A stretch of DNA of 64,000 nucleotides from Pseudomonas sp. URMO17WK12:I11 (GTDB taxonomy: Bacteria; Pseudomonadota; Gammaproteobacteria; Pseudomonadales; Pseudomonadaceae). The first letter of the stretch is position 1. Each line of letters begins with the position of its first letter. Shown here piece by piece: positions 12,955 to 22,417 of this stretch. The stretch is taken from contig NZ_VEDF01000008.1 in the NCBI RefSeq assembly GCF_007677725.1, forward strand, positions 232,968 to 296,967. Reading direction: 5' to 3'. Made by a program: the position numbers and the translations under genes. The notes under the pieces are model-generated. The model made no database searches. It worked only from the letters and a program-made list of their open reading frames with translations, and had not been told where the DNA came from.

Positions 12955-13413
12955 GTGTCGAGCAAGCTAGAACAGTTGCAGGCCTTGTTGGCCCCGGTGG
13001 TCGAGGGTCTGGGCTATCAATGCTGGGGGATCGAATACGTTTCCCAGGGTAAGCATTCGGTACTGCGCATCTATATCGACAAGGAAGACGGCATCCTGGT
13101 GGACGACTGCGAAGCGGTCAGCCGACAGGCCAGCGCGATCCTCGATGTGGAAGATCCGATCAGCAGCGAATATACCCTTGAGGTTTCCTCTCCAGGCATG
13201 GATCGCCCGCTGTTCACGCTGGAACAGTTTGCCTCGCATGCCGGCGAACAAGTGAAGATCAAGCTGCGTTCACCCTTCGAGGGTCGTCGTAACTTCCAGG
13301 GTCTCCTCCGCGGTGTGGAGGATCAGGATGTGGTGGTCCAGGTGGACAACCAAGAGTTCCTGCTGCCGATCGACTCGATCGACAAGGCCAATATTATTCC
13401 CAGTTTTGACTGA
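12955..13413 (+). CDS. rimP: ribosome maturation factor RimP
   Basis: RimP assists early 30S assembly. The 152-residue protein has the N-terminal alpha/beta domain with the family motif YTLEVSSPGMDRPL and the C-terminal Sm-like beta barrel (IKLRSPFEGRRNFQG). GTG at 12955 follows GAGGGGG by five bases and gives the usual SSKLEQLQALL opening. It starts the protein-coding part of the nusA-infB operon. Confidence 0.94.
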   Translation: MSSKLEQLQALLAPVVEGLGYQCWGIEYVSQGKHSVLRIYIDKEDGILVDDCEAVSRQASAILDVEDPISSEYTLEVSSPGMDRPLFTLEQFASHAGEQVKIKLRSPFEGRRNFQGLLRGVEDQDVVVQVDNQEFLLPIDSIDKANIIPSFD

Positions 13414-13472
13414 GACGTGCCGGGCCCGGCGGACGATCCGGGCCCAATGGCTTGCGCAAGGCGAGGCGTACG

Positions 13473-14954
13473 ATGAGCAAAGAAGTACTGCTGGTTGTTG
13501 AATCGGTATCCAACGAAAAAGGTGTACCGCCCGGCGTCATTTTCGAAGCGCTGGAAGTGGCCCTGGCTACTGCAACCAAAAAACGTTTTGAAGACGAAGT
13601 CGACCTGCGTGTGGAAATCAACCGCCACACCGGTAGCTACGAGACGTTCCGTCGCTGGACCGTGGTCGACGAAAACGACCTGGACGACCCGGCGATCGAA
13701 ACCTGGCTGGACAAGATCAAGGACACTCATCCCGAAGCCAAGATTGGCGACGTGATCGAGGAAAAGATCGAGTCCATCGAATTCGGTCGTATCGCCGCGC
13801 AGACTGCCAAGCAGGTCATCGTGCAGAAGGTCCGTGAAGCCGAGCGCGCCCAGGTGGTCGACGCCTACCGCGAACGGGTCAACGAGATCATCTCTGGTAC
13901 CGTCAAGAAAGTTACCCGCGACAACGTCATCGTTGACCTGGGCAACAACGCCGAGGCCTTGCTGGCTCGCGAAGACATCATCCCACGCGAGACTTTCCGT
14001 GTTGGCGTGCGCCTGCGTGCGCTGCTCAAGGAAATCCGCACCGAGAACCGCGGTCCTCAGCTGATCCTGTCGCGCACCGCGCCGCAGATGCTGATCGAAC
14101 TGTTCCGCATCGAAGTGCCGGAAATCGCCGAAGGCCTCATCGAAGTCATGGCCGCCTCCCGTGATCCGGGTTCGCGTGCCAAGATCGCCGTCCGCTCCAA
14201 AGACAAGCGCATCGACCCGCAAGGTGCCTGCATCGGCATGCGCGGTTCGCGCGTGCAAGCTGTCTCCGGCGAGTTGGGCGGTGAGCGTGTGGATATCGTC
14301 CTGTGGGACGAGAACCCGGCGCAATTCGTCATCAATGCCATGTCGCCGGCCGAAGTCGCGGCGATCATCGTTGATGAAGATGCCCATGCCATGGACATCG
14401 CAGTTGGCGAAGACAACCTGGCGCAAGCCATTGGCCGTGGTGGCCAGAACGTTCGCCTGGCCAGTCAGTTGACCGGCTGGACCCTGAACGTGATGACCGA
14501 GAAGGACATCCAGGCCAAGCAACAGGCTGAAACCGGCGATATCCTGCGTAACTTCATCGAGGAACTGGAAGTCGACGAGGAGCTGGCCCAAGTGCTGGTC
14601 GACGAAGGCTTCACCAGCCTCGAAGAAATTGCCTACGTACCGTTGGAAGAAATGCTCAACATCGATGGCTTTGACGAAGAAATCGTCAATGAGCTGCGCG
14701 CTCGTGCCAAGGACCGTTTGTTGACCAAGGCCATCGCTACCGAAGAAAAACTGGCAGACGCCCATCCGGCCGAAGACCTGCTCTCCCTCGAGGGCATGGA
14801 CAAGGACCTGGCGGCGGAACTGGCGGTGCGCGGCGTGGTTAACCGCGAAGACCTGGCCGAGCAGTCGATTGACGACCTGCTCGACATCGACGGCATCGAC
14901 GAAGAGCGTGCCGGCAAGTTGATCATGGCCGCCCGAGCCCACTGGTTCGAGTAA
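13473..14954 (+). CDS. nusA: transcription termination/antitermination factor NusA
   Basis: NusA binds RNA polymerase and nascent RNA to control pausing, termination and rrn antitermination. The 493-residue protein shows the N-terminal polymerase-binding domain, an S1 domain (about 130-200), KH domains with GACIGMRGSRVQAV near residue 250 and GRGGQNVRLASQL near 325, and two C-terminal acidic helix-hairpin-helix repeats, as in E. coli NusA. ATG at 13473 gives MSKEVLLVVE. It is followed by infB after 27 bases. Confidence 0.96.
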   Translation: MSKEVLLVVESVSNEKGVPPGVIFEALEVALATATKKRFEDEVDLRVEINRHTGSYETFRRWTVVDENDLDDPAIETWLDKIKDTHPEAKIGDVIEEKIESIEFGRIAAQTAKQVIVQKVREAERAQVVDAYRERVNEIISGTVKKVTRDNVIVDLGNNAEALLAREDIIPRETFRVGVRLRALLKEIRTENRGPQLILSRTAPQMLIELFRIEVPEIAEGLIEVMAASRDPGSRAKIAVRSKDKRIDPQGACIGMRGSRVQAVSGELGGERVDIVLWDENPAQFVINAMSPAEVAAIIVDEDAHAMDIAVGEDNLAQAIGRGGQNVRLASQLTGWTLNVMTEKDIQAKQQAETGDILRNFIEELEVDEELAQVLVDEGFTSLEEIAYVPLEEMLNIDGFDEEIVNELRARAKDRLLTKAIATEEKLADAHPAEDLLSLEGMDKDLAAELAVRGVVNREDLAEQSIDDLLDIDGIDEERAGKLIMAARAHWFE

Positions 14955-14981
14955 TTAGGCGCGGCCTGAGGAGAGAAGTGC

Positions 14982-17507
14982 ATGACGCAAGTCACGGTGA
15001 AAGAACTGGCCCAAGAGGTCGAGGCACCGGTAGAGCGCCTGCTGCAGCAGATGCGTGAGGCAGGTCTGCCGCACACCGACGCCGGTCAGGTAGTGACCGA
15101 CAATGAGAAGCAGACCCTGCTGACTCATTTGAAGAGCAGCCACAAGAGCAAGGCGGAAGAGCCGCGCAAGATTACCTTGCAGCGCAAGACCACCAGCACC
15201 CTGCGTGTCGCCGGTAGCAAAAGCATCAGCGTAGAAGTACGCAAGAAGAAAGTCTTCGTGCAGCGCAGCCCTGAAGAAATCCAGGCTGAGCAGAAGCGTG
15301 AGCTGGAAGAGCGCCGTGCGGCTGAAAACGCTGCCCGCGACAAGGTCGAGGCCGAAGTTCGCCAGCGCAACGAAGAGCAAGCGCGCCGTCAGGCTGCCGA
15401 GGCTCCAGCGGCCCCTGCGCCTGCCGCCAAGCCGGCACCGGCACCTGCCGCTGCCCAGGCTCCGGTAGTTGCCGACGCCCCGGCGTCCGAAGACGCCGCA
15501 GCCCGCGCTGCCGAGCGCAAGAAAGACGAGACCCGTCGCAACGAAAGCCGCACCCGTGATGACGACCGTCGTCGTGGCGAAGCCCCTCGTGTGTCGATCA
15601 AGGTCAAGGTCAAAGAGAAAGAAAAGGCACCGACCCCACGTGCCGCTCCGCGTACCACCGACGAAGAGAGCGATGGCAATCGTCGTGGTCGTGGTGGCAA
15701 GAGCAAGCTGAAGAAGCGTAACCAGCACGGCTTCCAGAACCCGACCGGCCCCGTCATCCGTGACGTGACCATCGGCGAGACCATCACCGTCTCGGAACTG
15801 GCCCAGCAGATGTCCGTCAAGGGCGCCGAAGTGGTCAAGTTCATGTTCAAGATGGGCACTCCGGTCACCATCAACCAGGTGCTCGACCAGGAAACCGCGC
15901 AGCTGATCGCCGAAGAGCTGGGCCACAAGGTCACCTTGATCAGCGACAGCGCCCTGGAAGACTCCCTGGCCGAATCGCTGAAGTTCGAAGGTCAGACCGA
16001 GTCGCGCGCGCCGGTGGTTACCGTCATGGGTCACGTTGACCATGGCAAGACCTCGCTGCTCGACTACATCCGTCGCGCCAAGGTTGCCGCTGGCGAAGCC
16101 GGTGGTATCACCCAGCACATCGGTGCCTACCACGTGGAAACCGACCGCGGCATGGTCACCTTCCTCGACACCCCTGGCCACGCTGCGTTTACCCAGATGC
16201 GTGCCCGTGGTGCCAAGGCGACCGACATCGTCATCCTGGTGGTGGCGGCGGACGACGGCGTGATGCCGCAAACCCGCGAAGCGGTCCAGCATGCCAAGGC
16301 AGCTGGCGTGCCGCTGGTGGTCGCGGTGAACAAGATCGACAAGCCGGGTGCCGACCTCGATCGCATCCGTAACGAACTGGCCGTCGAAGGTGTGACCTCC
16401 GAGGACTGGGGTGGCGACACGCCATTCGTCAAGGTTTCGGCGAAGATGGGTACCGGTGTCGACGAGCTGCTCGAAGCGGTGCTGCTGCAGGCCGAGATCC
16501 TCGAGCTGACCGCCACTCCGACCGCTCCAGGTCGTGGCGTGGTCGTCGAATCGCGCCTGGACAAGGGCCGTGGCCCAGTGGCGACCATCCTGGTTCAGGA
16601 CGGTACCCTGCGTCAGGGCGACATGGTGCTGTGCGGCTCCAACTATGGCCGCGTGCGCGCCATGCTCGACGAGAACGGCAAGCCGGTGAAGGAAGCTGGC
16701 CCGTCGATCCCGGTCGAGATCCTCGGTCTGGATGGCACGCCGGAAGCCGGTGACGAGCTGTCGGTGGTTGCCGACGAGAAGAAAGCCCGCGAAGTTGCCA
16801 TGTTCCGTCAAGGCAAGTACCGCGAGGTCAAGCTGGCCCGTGCTCACGCCGGCAAGCTGGAAAACATCTTCGAGACCATGGGTCAGGAAGAGAAGAAGAC
16901 CCTCAACATCGTCCTCAAGACCGACGTGCGTGGTTCCCTGGAAGCACTGCAGGGTTCGCTGGGCGGTCTGGGCAACGACGAAGTTCAGGTCCGCGTGATC
17001 GGTGGCGGCGTCGGTGGTATCACCGAAAGCGACGCCAACCTGGCGCTGGCTTCGAACGCGGTGCTGTTCGGCTTCAACGTGCGTGCCGATGCCGGTGCGC
17101 GCAAGATCGTCGAGCAGGAAGGTCTGGATATGCGTTACTACAACGTGATCTACGACATCATCGAAGACGTCAAGAAAGCCCTGACCGGCATGCTCGGCAG
17201 CGATGTTCGCGAGAACATCCTGGGCGTCGCCGAAGTGCGTGACGTGTTCCGTTCGCCGAAGTTCGGCGCCATCGCTGGCTGTATGGTCATCGAAGGTACC
17301 GTGCACCGCAACCGTCCGATCCGCGTACTGCGCGACGACGTGGTGATCTTCGAAGGCGAGCTGGAGTCGCTGCGTCGCTTCAAGGACGACGCTGCCGAAG
17401 TCCGTGCCGGCATGGAGTGCGGTATTGGCGTCAAGAGCTACAACGACGTCAAGGTCGGCGACAAGATCGAAGTCTTCGAGAAAGTCCAGGTTGCTCGTAC
17501 CCTCTAA
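14982..17507 (+). CDS. infB: translation initiation factor IF-2
   Basis: IF-2 is the GTPase that delivers fMet-tRNA to the 30S subunit and promotes subunit joining. The 841-residue protein has an N-terminal IF2N subdomain, a charged and Ala/Pro-rich linker (about residues 100-240), a second IF2N domain, the G domain with GHVDHGKTSLLD (G1), DTPGHAAF (G3) and NKID (G4), and the C-terminal IF2 beta-barrel and fMet-binding domains. GAGGAGA lies ahead of the ATG. Confidence 0.96.
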   Translation: MTQVTVKELAQEVEAPVERLLQQMREAGLPHTDAGQVVTDNEKQTLLTHLKSSHKSKAEEPRKITLQRKTTSTLRVAGSKSISVEVRKKKVFVQRSPEEIQAEQKRELEERRAAENAARDKVEAEVRQRNEEQARRQAAEAPAAPAPAAKPAPAPAAAQAPVVADAPASEDAAARAAERKKDETRRNESRTRDDDRRRGEAPRVSIKVKVKEKEKAPTPRAAPRTTDEESDGNRRGRGGKSKLKKRNQHGFQNPTGPVIRDVTIGETITVSELAQQMSVKGAEVVKFMFKMGTPVTINQVLDQETAQLIAEELGHKVTLISDSALEDSLAESLKFEGQTESRAPVVTVMGHVDHGKTSLLDYIRRAKVAAGEAGGITQHIGAYHVETDRGMVTFLDTPGHAAFTQMRARGAKATDIVILVVAADDGVMPQTREAVQHAKAAGVPLVVAVNKIDKPGADLDRIRNELAVEGVTSEDWGGDTPFVKVSAKMGTGVDELLEAVLLQAEILELTATPTAPGRGVVVESRLDKGRGPVATILVQDGTLRQGDMVLCGSNYGRVRAMLDENGKPVKEAGPSIPVEILGLDGTPEAGDELSVVADEKKAREVAMFRQGKYREVKLARAHAGKLENIFETMGQEEKKTLNIVLKTDVRGSLEALQGSLGGLGNDEVQVRVIGGGVGGITESDANLALASNAVLFGFNVRADAGARKIVEQEGLDMRYYNVIYDIIEDVKKALTGMLGSDVRENILGVAEVRDVFRSPKFGAIAGCMVIEGTVHRNRPIRVLRDDVVIFEGELESLRRFKDDAAEVRAGMECGIGVKSYNDVKVGDKIEVFEKVQVARTL

Positions 17508-17564
17508 GGGTGAGCAGGGCGCCAGCCCCCGCCGCAGGGCGGTGGGCTGCGCCTCGGTAGGTAG

Positions 17565-17597
17565 CGCCCGGTCAGGCCTCAGCCTGACCGGGCGTTT
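17565..17597 (+). terminator. perfect hairpin between infB and rbfA
   Basis: A 13-pair perfect stem (17565-17577 with 17582-17594), a CTCA loop and three T form a strong hairpin in mid-operon, 30 bases before the rbfA start. The short T-run suggests partial termination or an mRNA stability/processing element rather than a full stop. Confidence 0.6.
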
Positions 17598-17623
17598 GCC
17601 GCTTTAAGTTACAGGTAGCAAGA

Positions 17624-18019
17624 ATGGCCAAAGAATACAGCCGTACCCAACGCATCGGCGATCAGATGCAGCGTGAGCTGTCGGAACTGATCCGCCGTGA
17701 AGTCAAAGACCCGCGCGTCGGCCTGGTGACCATCACCGCGGTCGATGTCAGCCGTGACCTGGGCCATGCCAAGGTGTTCATCACCGTCATGGGCGAGGAA
17801 ACCCCGGACGCCGTGCAGCAGTCGCTCAAGGCGCTCAACAGTGCCGCCAGCTTCCTGCGCTTGCACCTGGGGCGCTCGATGCAATTGCGCAGCGTGCCGC
17901 AACTGCACTTCCACTTCGACGAGAGCGTCAGCCGTGGTGCCCACCTGTCGGCACTGATCGAGCGCGCGGTCGCCGAAGACCGTCTGCACCAGGATTCCAA
18001 GCCGGACACCGAGGAGTAA
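17624..18019 (+). CDS. rbfA: ribosome-binding factor A
   Basis: RbfA is a 30S maturation factor that binds near the 16S 5' helix and is also a cold-shock protein. The 131-residue protein has the KH-like fold and family motifs RIGDQMQRELSELI and KDPRVGLVTITAVDVS, with SVPQLHFHFDES near the end. truB begins three bases after its stop. Confidence 0.94.
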   Translation: MAKEYSRTQRIGDQMQRELSELIRREVKDPRVGLVTITAVDVSRDLGHAKVFITVMGEETPDAVQQSLKALNSAASFLRLHLGRSMQLRSVPQLHFHFDESVSRGAHLSALIERAVAEDRLHQDSKPDTEE

Positions 18020-18022
18020 GCG

Positions 18023-18940
18023 GTGGCCCAGGTCAAACGTATCCGCCGCAATGTCAGCGGCATCATCCTGCTCGACAAGCCGCTGGGGTTCACTTCCAAT
18101 GCGGCGCTGCAGAAAGTCCGCTGGTTGCTCAATGCCGAGAAGGCCGGCCACACCGGTAGCCTCGACCCCCTGGCCACCGGCGTCCTGCCGCTGTGTTTCG
18201 GTGAGGCGACCAAGTTTTCCCAGTACCTGCTCGACTCCGACAAGGGTTACGAGACGGTCATGCAGCTGGGCCAGACCACCACCACCGCGGACGCCGAAGG
18301 CGAAGTGCTGCAGACGCGCGAGGTGACCGTTGGTCGCGCCGATATCGAGGCGGTCATTCCGCGTTTTCGCGGTCAAATCCAGCAGGTGCCGCCGATGTAC
18401 TCGGCACTCAAGCGTGATGGCCAGCCGCTGTACAAGCTGGCGCGTGCAGGAGAGGTAGTGGAGCGCGAGGCGCGTTCTGTTACTATTGGCCGGTTAGAGT
18501 TGCTCGAGTGCGAAGGCACCCGTGCGCGACTGTCGGTCGGCTGCAGCAAAGGCACCTATATCCGCACCCTGGTGGAGGATATCGGCGAAGCCCTGGGCTG
18601 CGGTGCCTACGTCGCCGAGTTGCGCCGTACCCAGGCTGGGCCTTTCGTCCTGGCCCAGACGGTGACCCTCGAGGAACTCGAACAGGCCCACGCCGACGGT
18701 GGTAACGAAGCGCTCGATCGCTTCCTCATGCCCGCGGACAGCGGTTTGCAGGACTGGCCACTGGTGTGCCTGTCCGAGCACAGCGCGTTCTACTGGCTGC
18801 ACGGCCAGGCAGTGCGTGCACCGGATGCACCGCAGTTCGGCATGGTCCGCGTACAGGATCACAATGCACGCTTCATCGGTATCGGTGAAGTGAGCGAAGA
18901 CGGGCGCATTGCGCCGCGTCGACTGATTCGGTCGGAATGA
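18023..18940 (+). CDS. truB: tRNA pseudouridine-55 synthase
   Basis: TruB makes pseudouridine 55 in the T-loop of most tRNAs. The 305-residue protein has the catalytic-aspartate motif GHTGSLDPLATGVLPL near residues 45-60, the KGTYIRTL segment and a C-terminal PUA-type domain. GTG at 18023 has GAGGAG upstream inside the rbfA stop region, so the two genes are tightly coupled. Confidence 0.95.
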   Translation: MAQVKRIRRNVSGIILLDKPLGFTSNAALQKVRWLLNAEKAGHTGSLDPLATGVLPLCFGEATKFSQYLLDSDKGYETVMQLGQTTTTADAEGEVLQTREVTVGRADIEAVIPRFRGQIQQVPPMYSALKRDGQPLYKLARAGEVVEREARSVTIGRLELLECEGTRARLSVGCSKGTYIRTLVEDIGEALGCGAYVAELRRTQAGPFVLAQTVTLEELEQAHADGGNEALDRFLMPADSGLQDWPLVCLSEHSAFYWLHGQAVRAPDAPQFGMVRVQDHNARFIGIGEVSEDGRIAPRRLIRSE

Positions 18941-19087
18941 CCGAAACCACGGGCGAGGGCTTCGGCTCGAGCCGGTGGAACCGAGGGTGGCTGTCAGTAG
19001 GCACGGTCACAGCTCATTTTATTAATACAGGGATTTGTCCCTGGCCTATTGGACCTGTCAAAGGGTTCGTTTATCAGGAGAAGCCTC

Positions 19088-19357
19088 ATGGCCCTCAGCG
19101 TTGAAGAAAAAGCTCAGATCGTTGCCGATTACCAGCAAGCCGCCGGCGATACCGGTAGCCCGGAAGTGCAGGTTGCTCTGCTGACCGCCAACATCAACAA
19201 GCTGCAAGGCCACTTCAAGGCCAACGATAAAGACCACCACTCCCGTCGTGGTCTGATCCGTATGGTCAACCAGCGTCGTAAGCTGCTGGATTACCTGAAG
19301 GGTAAAGACACCACTCGTTACAGCGCCCTGATCGGTCGCCTGGGCCTGCGTCGCTAA
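19088..19357 (+). CDS. rpsO: 30S ribosomal protein S15
   Basis: S15 is an 89-residue primary 16S-binding protein. The whole sequence (MALSVEEKAQIV...IGRLGLRR) is a clear match, including the LTANINKLQGHFK helix and the HHSRRGL RNA-binding turn. CAGGAGAAG precedes the ATG. The 147-base gap from truB contains a small GGGATTTGTCCC stem that could take part in S15 autoregulation. Confidence 0.97.
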   Translation: MALSVEEKAQIVADYQQAAGDTGSPEVQVALLTANINKLQGHFKANDKDHHSRRGLIRMVNQRRKLLDYLKGKDTTRYSALIGRLGLRR

Positions 19358-19381
19358 TAGCGGCCTGGTCAGTGGTGTGCA

Positions 19382-19509
19382 TGGCGTGTCGCAAGCTTCG
19401 GCTATGCTGCTTCGCAGCATCGTCGTCGGACACGCCACGCGTATCTACGAGGTTGGCAGCCTGGATTCGCTGAGCGGTTTACCGCTCGGCAGCCAGGCTC
19501 CCAACCTCG
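19382..19509 (+). promoter_or_regulatory. double stem-loop leader upstream of pnp
   Basis: Two long hairpins fill the rpsO-pnp gap. The first pairs TGGCGTGTC (19382-19390) with GACACGCCA (19429-19437) and encloses ATGCTGC-TTC-GCAGCAT. The second pairs CGAGGTTGG (19448-19456) with CCAACCTCG (19501-19509), continues through GCCTGG/CCAGGC and contains an inner GAGCGG-TTTA-CCGCTC. In E. coli a comparable pnp leader stem is cut by RNase III and mediates PNPase autoregulation; the same role here is inferred. Confidence 0.6.
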
Positions 19510-19607
19510 TGTTGTATCTGGACGGTCAATGGGGCCGATTCCCCGTTCTGCCCAAGAATTCGCAAGAAACCAGTTCCCCCAAGAGCCACTGAAAAAGGTA
19601 GGAAACC

Positions 19608-21713
19608 GTGAACCCGGTAATCAAGAAGTTCCAGTTCGGTCAATCGACCGTTACCCTCGAAACGGGCCGCATCGCCCGCCAGGCAACCGGCGCCGTGCTG
19701 GTTACCGTCGACAACGACGTCACCGTGCTGGTGACCGTAGTGGGTGCCAAGCAGGCAGATCCAGGCAAGGGCTTCTTCCCGCTGTCGGTCCACTACCAGG
19801 AAAAAACCTACGCTGCCGGCAAGATCCCGGGTGGCTTCTTCAAGCGTGAAGGCCGTCCTTCCGAGAAAGAGACGCTGACCTCGCGCCTGATCGATCGTCC
19901 GATCCGCCCGCTGTTCCCAGAAGGCTTCATGAACGAAGTGCAGGTCGTCTGCACCGTGGTCTCCACCAGCAAGAAGACCGACCCGGACATCGCGGCGATG
20001 ATCGGTACCTCGGCTGCCCTGGCGATCTCCGGCATCCCGTTCGAAGGCCCGATCGGCGCCGCCCGCGTGGCCTTCCACGAAAGCACCGGCTACCTGCTGA
20101 ACCCGACCTACGAGCAACTGGCTGCCTCGAGCCTGGACATGGTCGTCGCCGGTACTTCCGACGCCGTGCTGATGGTTGAATCCGAAGCGCAAGAGCTGAC
20201 CGAAGACCAGATGCTGGGCGCCGTATTGTTCGCCCACGACGAATTCCAAGCCGTCATCCAGGCCGTCAAAGAGCTGGCCGCCGAAGCGGGCAAGCCGACG
20301 TGGGACTGGAAGCCTGCCGTTGCCAACACCGAACTGCTCAACGCCATTCGCGCCGAGTTCGGCGAAGCCGTTTCGCAGGGCTACACCATCACCGTCAAGG
20401 CTGACCGCTACGCCCGTCTTGGCGAGCTGCGCGACCAGGCCATCGCCAAGTTCTCCGGCGAAGAAGGCCAGCCTTCGGCTGCCGAGGTCAAAGAGATCTT
20501 CGGCGAAATCGAATACCGCACCGTTCGCGAAAACATCGTCAACGGCAAGCCACGTATCGACGGTCGTGACACCAAAACCGTGCGTCCGCTGAGCATCGAA
20601 GTCGGCGTTCTGCCCAAGACCCACGGTTCGGCCTTGTTCACCCGCGGCGAAACCCAGGCCCTGGTCGTTGCGACCCTGGGTACTGCACGTGACGCCCAAC
20701 TGCTCGACACCCTCGAAGGCGAGAAGAAAGACCCGTTCATGCTGCACTACAACTTCCCACCGTTCTCGGTCGGCGAATGTGGTCGCATGGGTGGCGCCGG
20801 TCGCCGCGAGATCGGCCACGGCCGTCTGGCCCGTCGTTCGGTACAGGCCATGCTGCCAGCGGCCGATGTGTTCCCGTACACCATTCGCGTGGTGTCGGAG
20901 ATCACCGAATCCAACGGTTCGAGCTCGATGGCTTCGGTCTGCGGCGCCTCGCTGGCACTGATGGACGCCGGTGTGCCGATGAAGGCACCGGTCGCCGGTA
21001 TCGCCATGGGCCTGGTCAAGGAAGGTGAGAAGTTCGCCGTTCTGACCGACATCCTCGGTGACGAAGACCACCTGGGCGACATGGACTTCAAGGTTGCCGG
21101 TACCGCCAAGGGTGTGACCGCGCTGCAGATGGACATCAAGATCAACGGCATCACCGAAGAGATCATGGAAATCGCCCTGGGCCAGGCCCTGGAAGCGCGC
21201 CTGAACATCCTCGGGCAGATGAACCAGATCATCGGCCAGTCGCGTACCGAGCTGTCGGCCAACGCACCGACCATGATCGCGATGAAGATCGACACCGACA
21301 AGATCCGTGACGTCATCGGCAAGGGCGGCGCCACCATCCGCGCCATCTGCGAAGAAACCAAGGCGTCGATCGACATCGAAGACGACGGCTCGATCAAGAT
21401 CTTCGGCGAAACCAAGGACGCCGCTGAAGCTGCCAAGCAGCGCATCCTGGGCATCACCGCCGAAGCCGAGATCGGCAAGATCTACGTGGGCAAGGTCGAG
21501 CGTATTGTCGACTTCGGCGCCTTCGTCAACATCCTGCCTGGCAAGGACGGCCTGGTGCACATCTCGATGCTGAGCGACGCGCGTGTCGAGAAAGTCACCG
21601 ACGTGCTCAAAGAAGGTCAGGAAGTCGAAGTGCTGGTACTGGACGTGGACAACCGCGGTCGTATCAAACTGTCGATCAAGGACGTAGCTGCCGCCAAGGC
21701 CTCGGGCGTGTAA
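19608..21713 (+). CDS. pnp: polyribonucleotide nucleotidyltransferase (PNPase)
   Basis: PNPase degrades RNA phosphorolytically from the 3' end and is part of the degradosome. The 701-residue protein has two RNase PH domains (about 10-230 and 310-545) joined by an alpha-helical linker, then a KH domain with GKGGATIRAICEET and a C-terminal S1 domain (GKIYVGKVERIVDFGAFV). GTG at 19608 follows GGTAGG. An intrinsic terminator follows the stop. Confidence 0.96.
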   Translation: MNPVIKKFQFGQSTVTLETGRIARQATGAVLVTVDNDVTVLVTVVGAKQADPGKGFFPLSVHYQEKTYAAGKIPGGFFKREGRPSEKETLTSRLIDRPIRPLFPEGFMNEVQVVCTVVSTSKKTDPDIAAMIGTSAALAISGIPFEGPIGAARVAFHESTGYLLNPTYEQLAASSLDMVVAGTSDAVLMVESEAQELTEDQMLGAVLFAHDEFQAVIQAVKELAAEAGKPTWDWKPAVANTELLNAIRAEFGEAVSQGYTITVKADRYARLGELRDQAIAKFSGEEGQPSAAEVKEIFGEIEYRTVRENIVNGKPRIDGRDTKTVRPLSIEVGVLPKTHGSALFTRGETQALVVATLGTARDAQLLDTLEGEKKDPFMLHYNFPPFSVGECGRMGGAGRREIGHGRLARRSVQAMLPAADVFPYTIRVVSEITESNGSSSMASVCGASLALMDAGVPMKAPVAGIAMGLVKEGEKFAVLTDILGDEDHLGDMDFKVAGTAKGVTALQMDIKINGITEEIMEIALGQALEARLNILGQMNQIIGQSRTELSANAPTMIAMKIDTDKIRDVIGKGGATIRAICEETKASIDIEDDGSIKIFGETKDAAEAAKQRILGITAEAEIGKIYVGKVERIVDFGAFVNILPGKDGLVHISMLSDARVEKVTDVLKEGQEVEVLVLDVDNRGRIKLSIKDVAAAKASGV

Positions 21714-21736
21714 GCGACCGAACTGCGACAGTAAAG

Positions 21737-21763
21737 AAGGGCTCCTGCGGGAGCCCTTTTTTT
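21737..21763 (+). terminator. intrinsic terminator after pnp
   Basis: AAGGGCTCC-TGCG-GGAGCCCTT followed by a run of T forms a strong rho-independent terminator 24 bases after the pnp stop, ending the metY-to-pnp operon. Confidence 0.92.
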
Positions 21764-21981
21764 ATGCCTGCATCGGAACCTTTTGCGGACTTGCATCTTG
21801 CATGCAGGTTTCAGCTGCCAATTGCAAAATGCACGATGACGCCATCGTCTTGATATGCGTAAGTCATTGATTTAAAAGGAAACAAGCGAAGCGGAAAAGC
21901 TGGCACAGCACCTGCAATATCTCTTGTATCTGACGCCAGGGCATCCGGCGCAGACCTTTCGAATAAACAGGAGTGACCCAA

Positions 21982-22332
21982 ATGAAGATGTTCGCCATTG
22001 CTGCCGCTACTGCTACCGCTCTGACCCTGACCATGGCTAACGGCGCTTTCGCCGCTGAAGCTACCCAAGCTCCAGTGATGCTGGCCGCCAACACCGTGGA
22101 CAACGCCAAGCAGGAAGGTTCTGACACCTGGATCACCACCAAGGTGAAAGCTGACCTGATGACTGAAAAAGGCGTTCCAGGCAGCGACATCAAAGTAGAA
22201 ACCAGCCACGGCGTTGTGTCGCTGTCTTCTGACGTAAAAGTCACCGAGTCGCAAAAAACTGAAGCTGTGCGCATCACCAAGAACATCAAAGGCGTCAAGA
22301 GCGTAATGGCTGACGGCCTGAAAGCCGAATAA
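21982..22332 (+). CDS. secreted BON-domain protein
   Basis: This 116-residue protein has a Sec signal peptide (about residues 1-27, cleavage likely after ANGAFA) and one BON domain (TWITTKVKADLM...IKVETSHGVVSLSSDV). BON proteins such as OsmY act in the periplasm and often respond to envelope or osmotic stress; the exact role here is unknown. ATG at 21982 is preceded by AGGAG eight bases upstream. A 268-base gap before it suggests its own promoter. It is the last + strand gene of the block. Confidence 0.8.
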   Translation: MKMFAIAAATATALTLTMANGAFAAEATQAPVMLAANTVDNAKQEGSDTWITTKVKADLMTEKGVPGSDIKVETSHGVVSLSSDVKVTESQKTEAVRITKNIKGVKSVMADGLKAE

Positions 22333-22376
22333 GGATTGTCCCGTCGGCCAAACGGATTTGGCTACTTGCATCGAAG

Positions 22377-22403
22377 AACCCCGGCAATCGCCGGGGTTTT
22401 TCT
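22377..22403. terminator. intrinsic terminator between convergent genes
   Basis: AACCCCGGC-AATC-GCCGGGGTT followed by TTTC ends the BON-domain gene. It also lies 15 bases beyond the stop of the convergent DUF748 gene. Confidence 0.88.
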
Positions 22404-22417
22404 ATTTAAGTCGCTGC

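Noticed and set aside
15400..15720. Repetitive Ala/Pro and charged stretch within infB as a tandem repeat element
   Set aside because: It is the normal low-complexity linker of IF-2, with no exact DNA repeat units.
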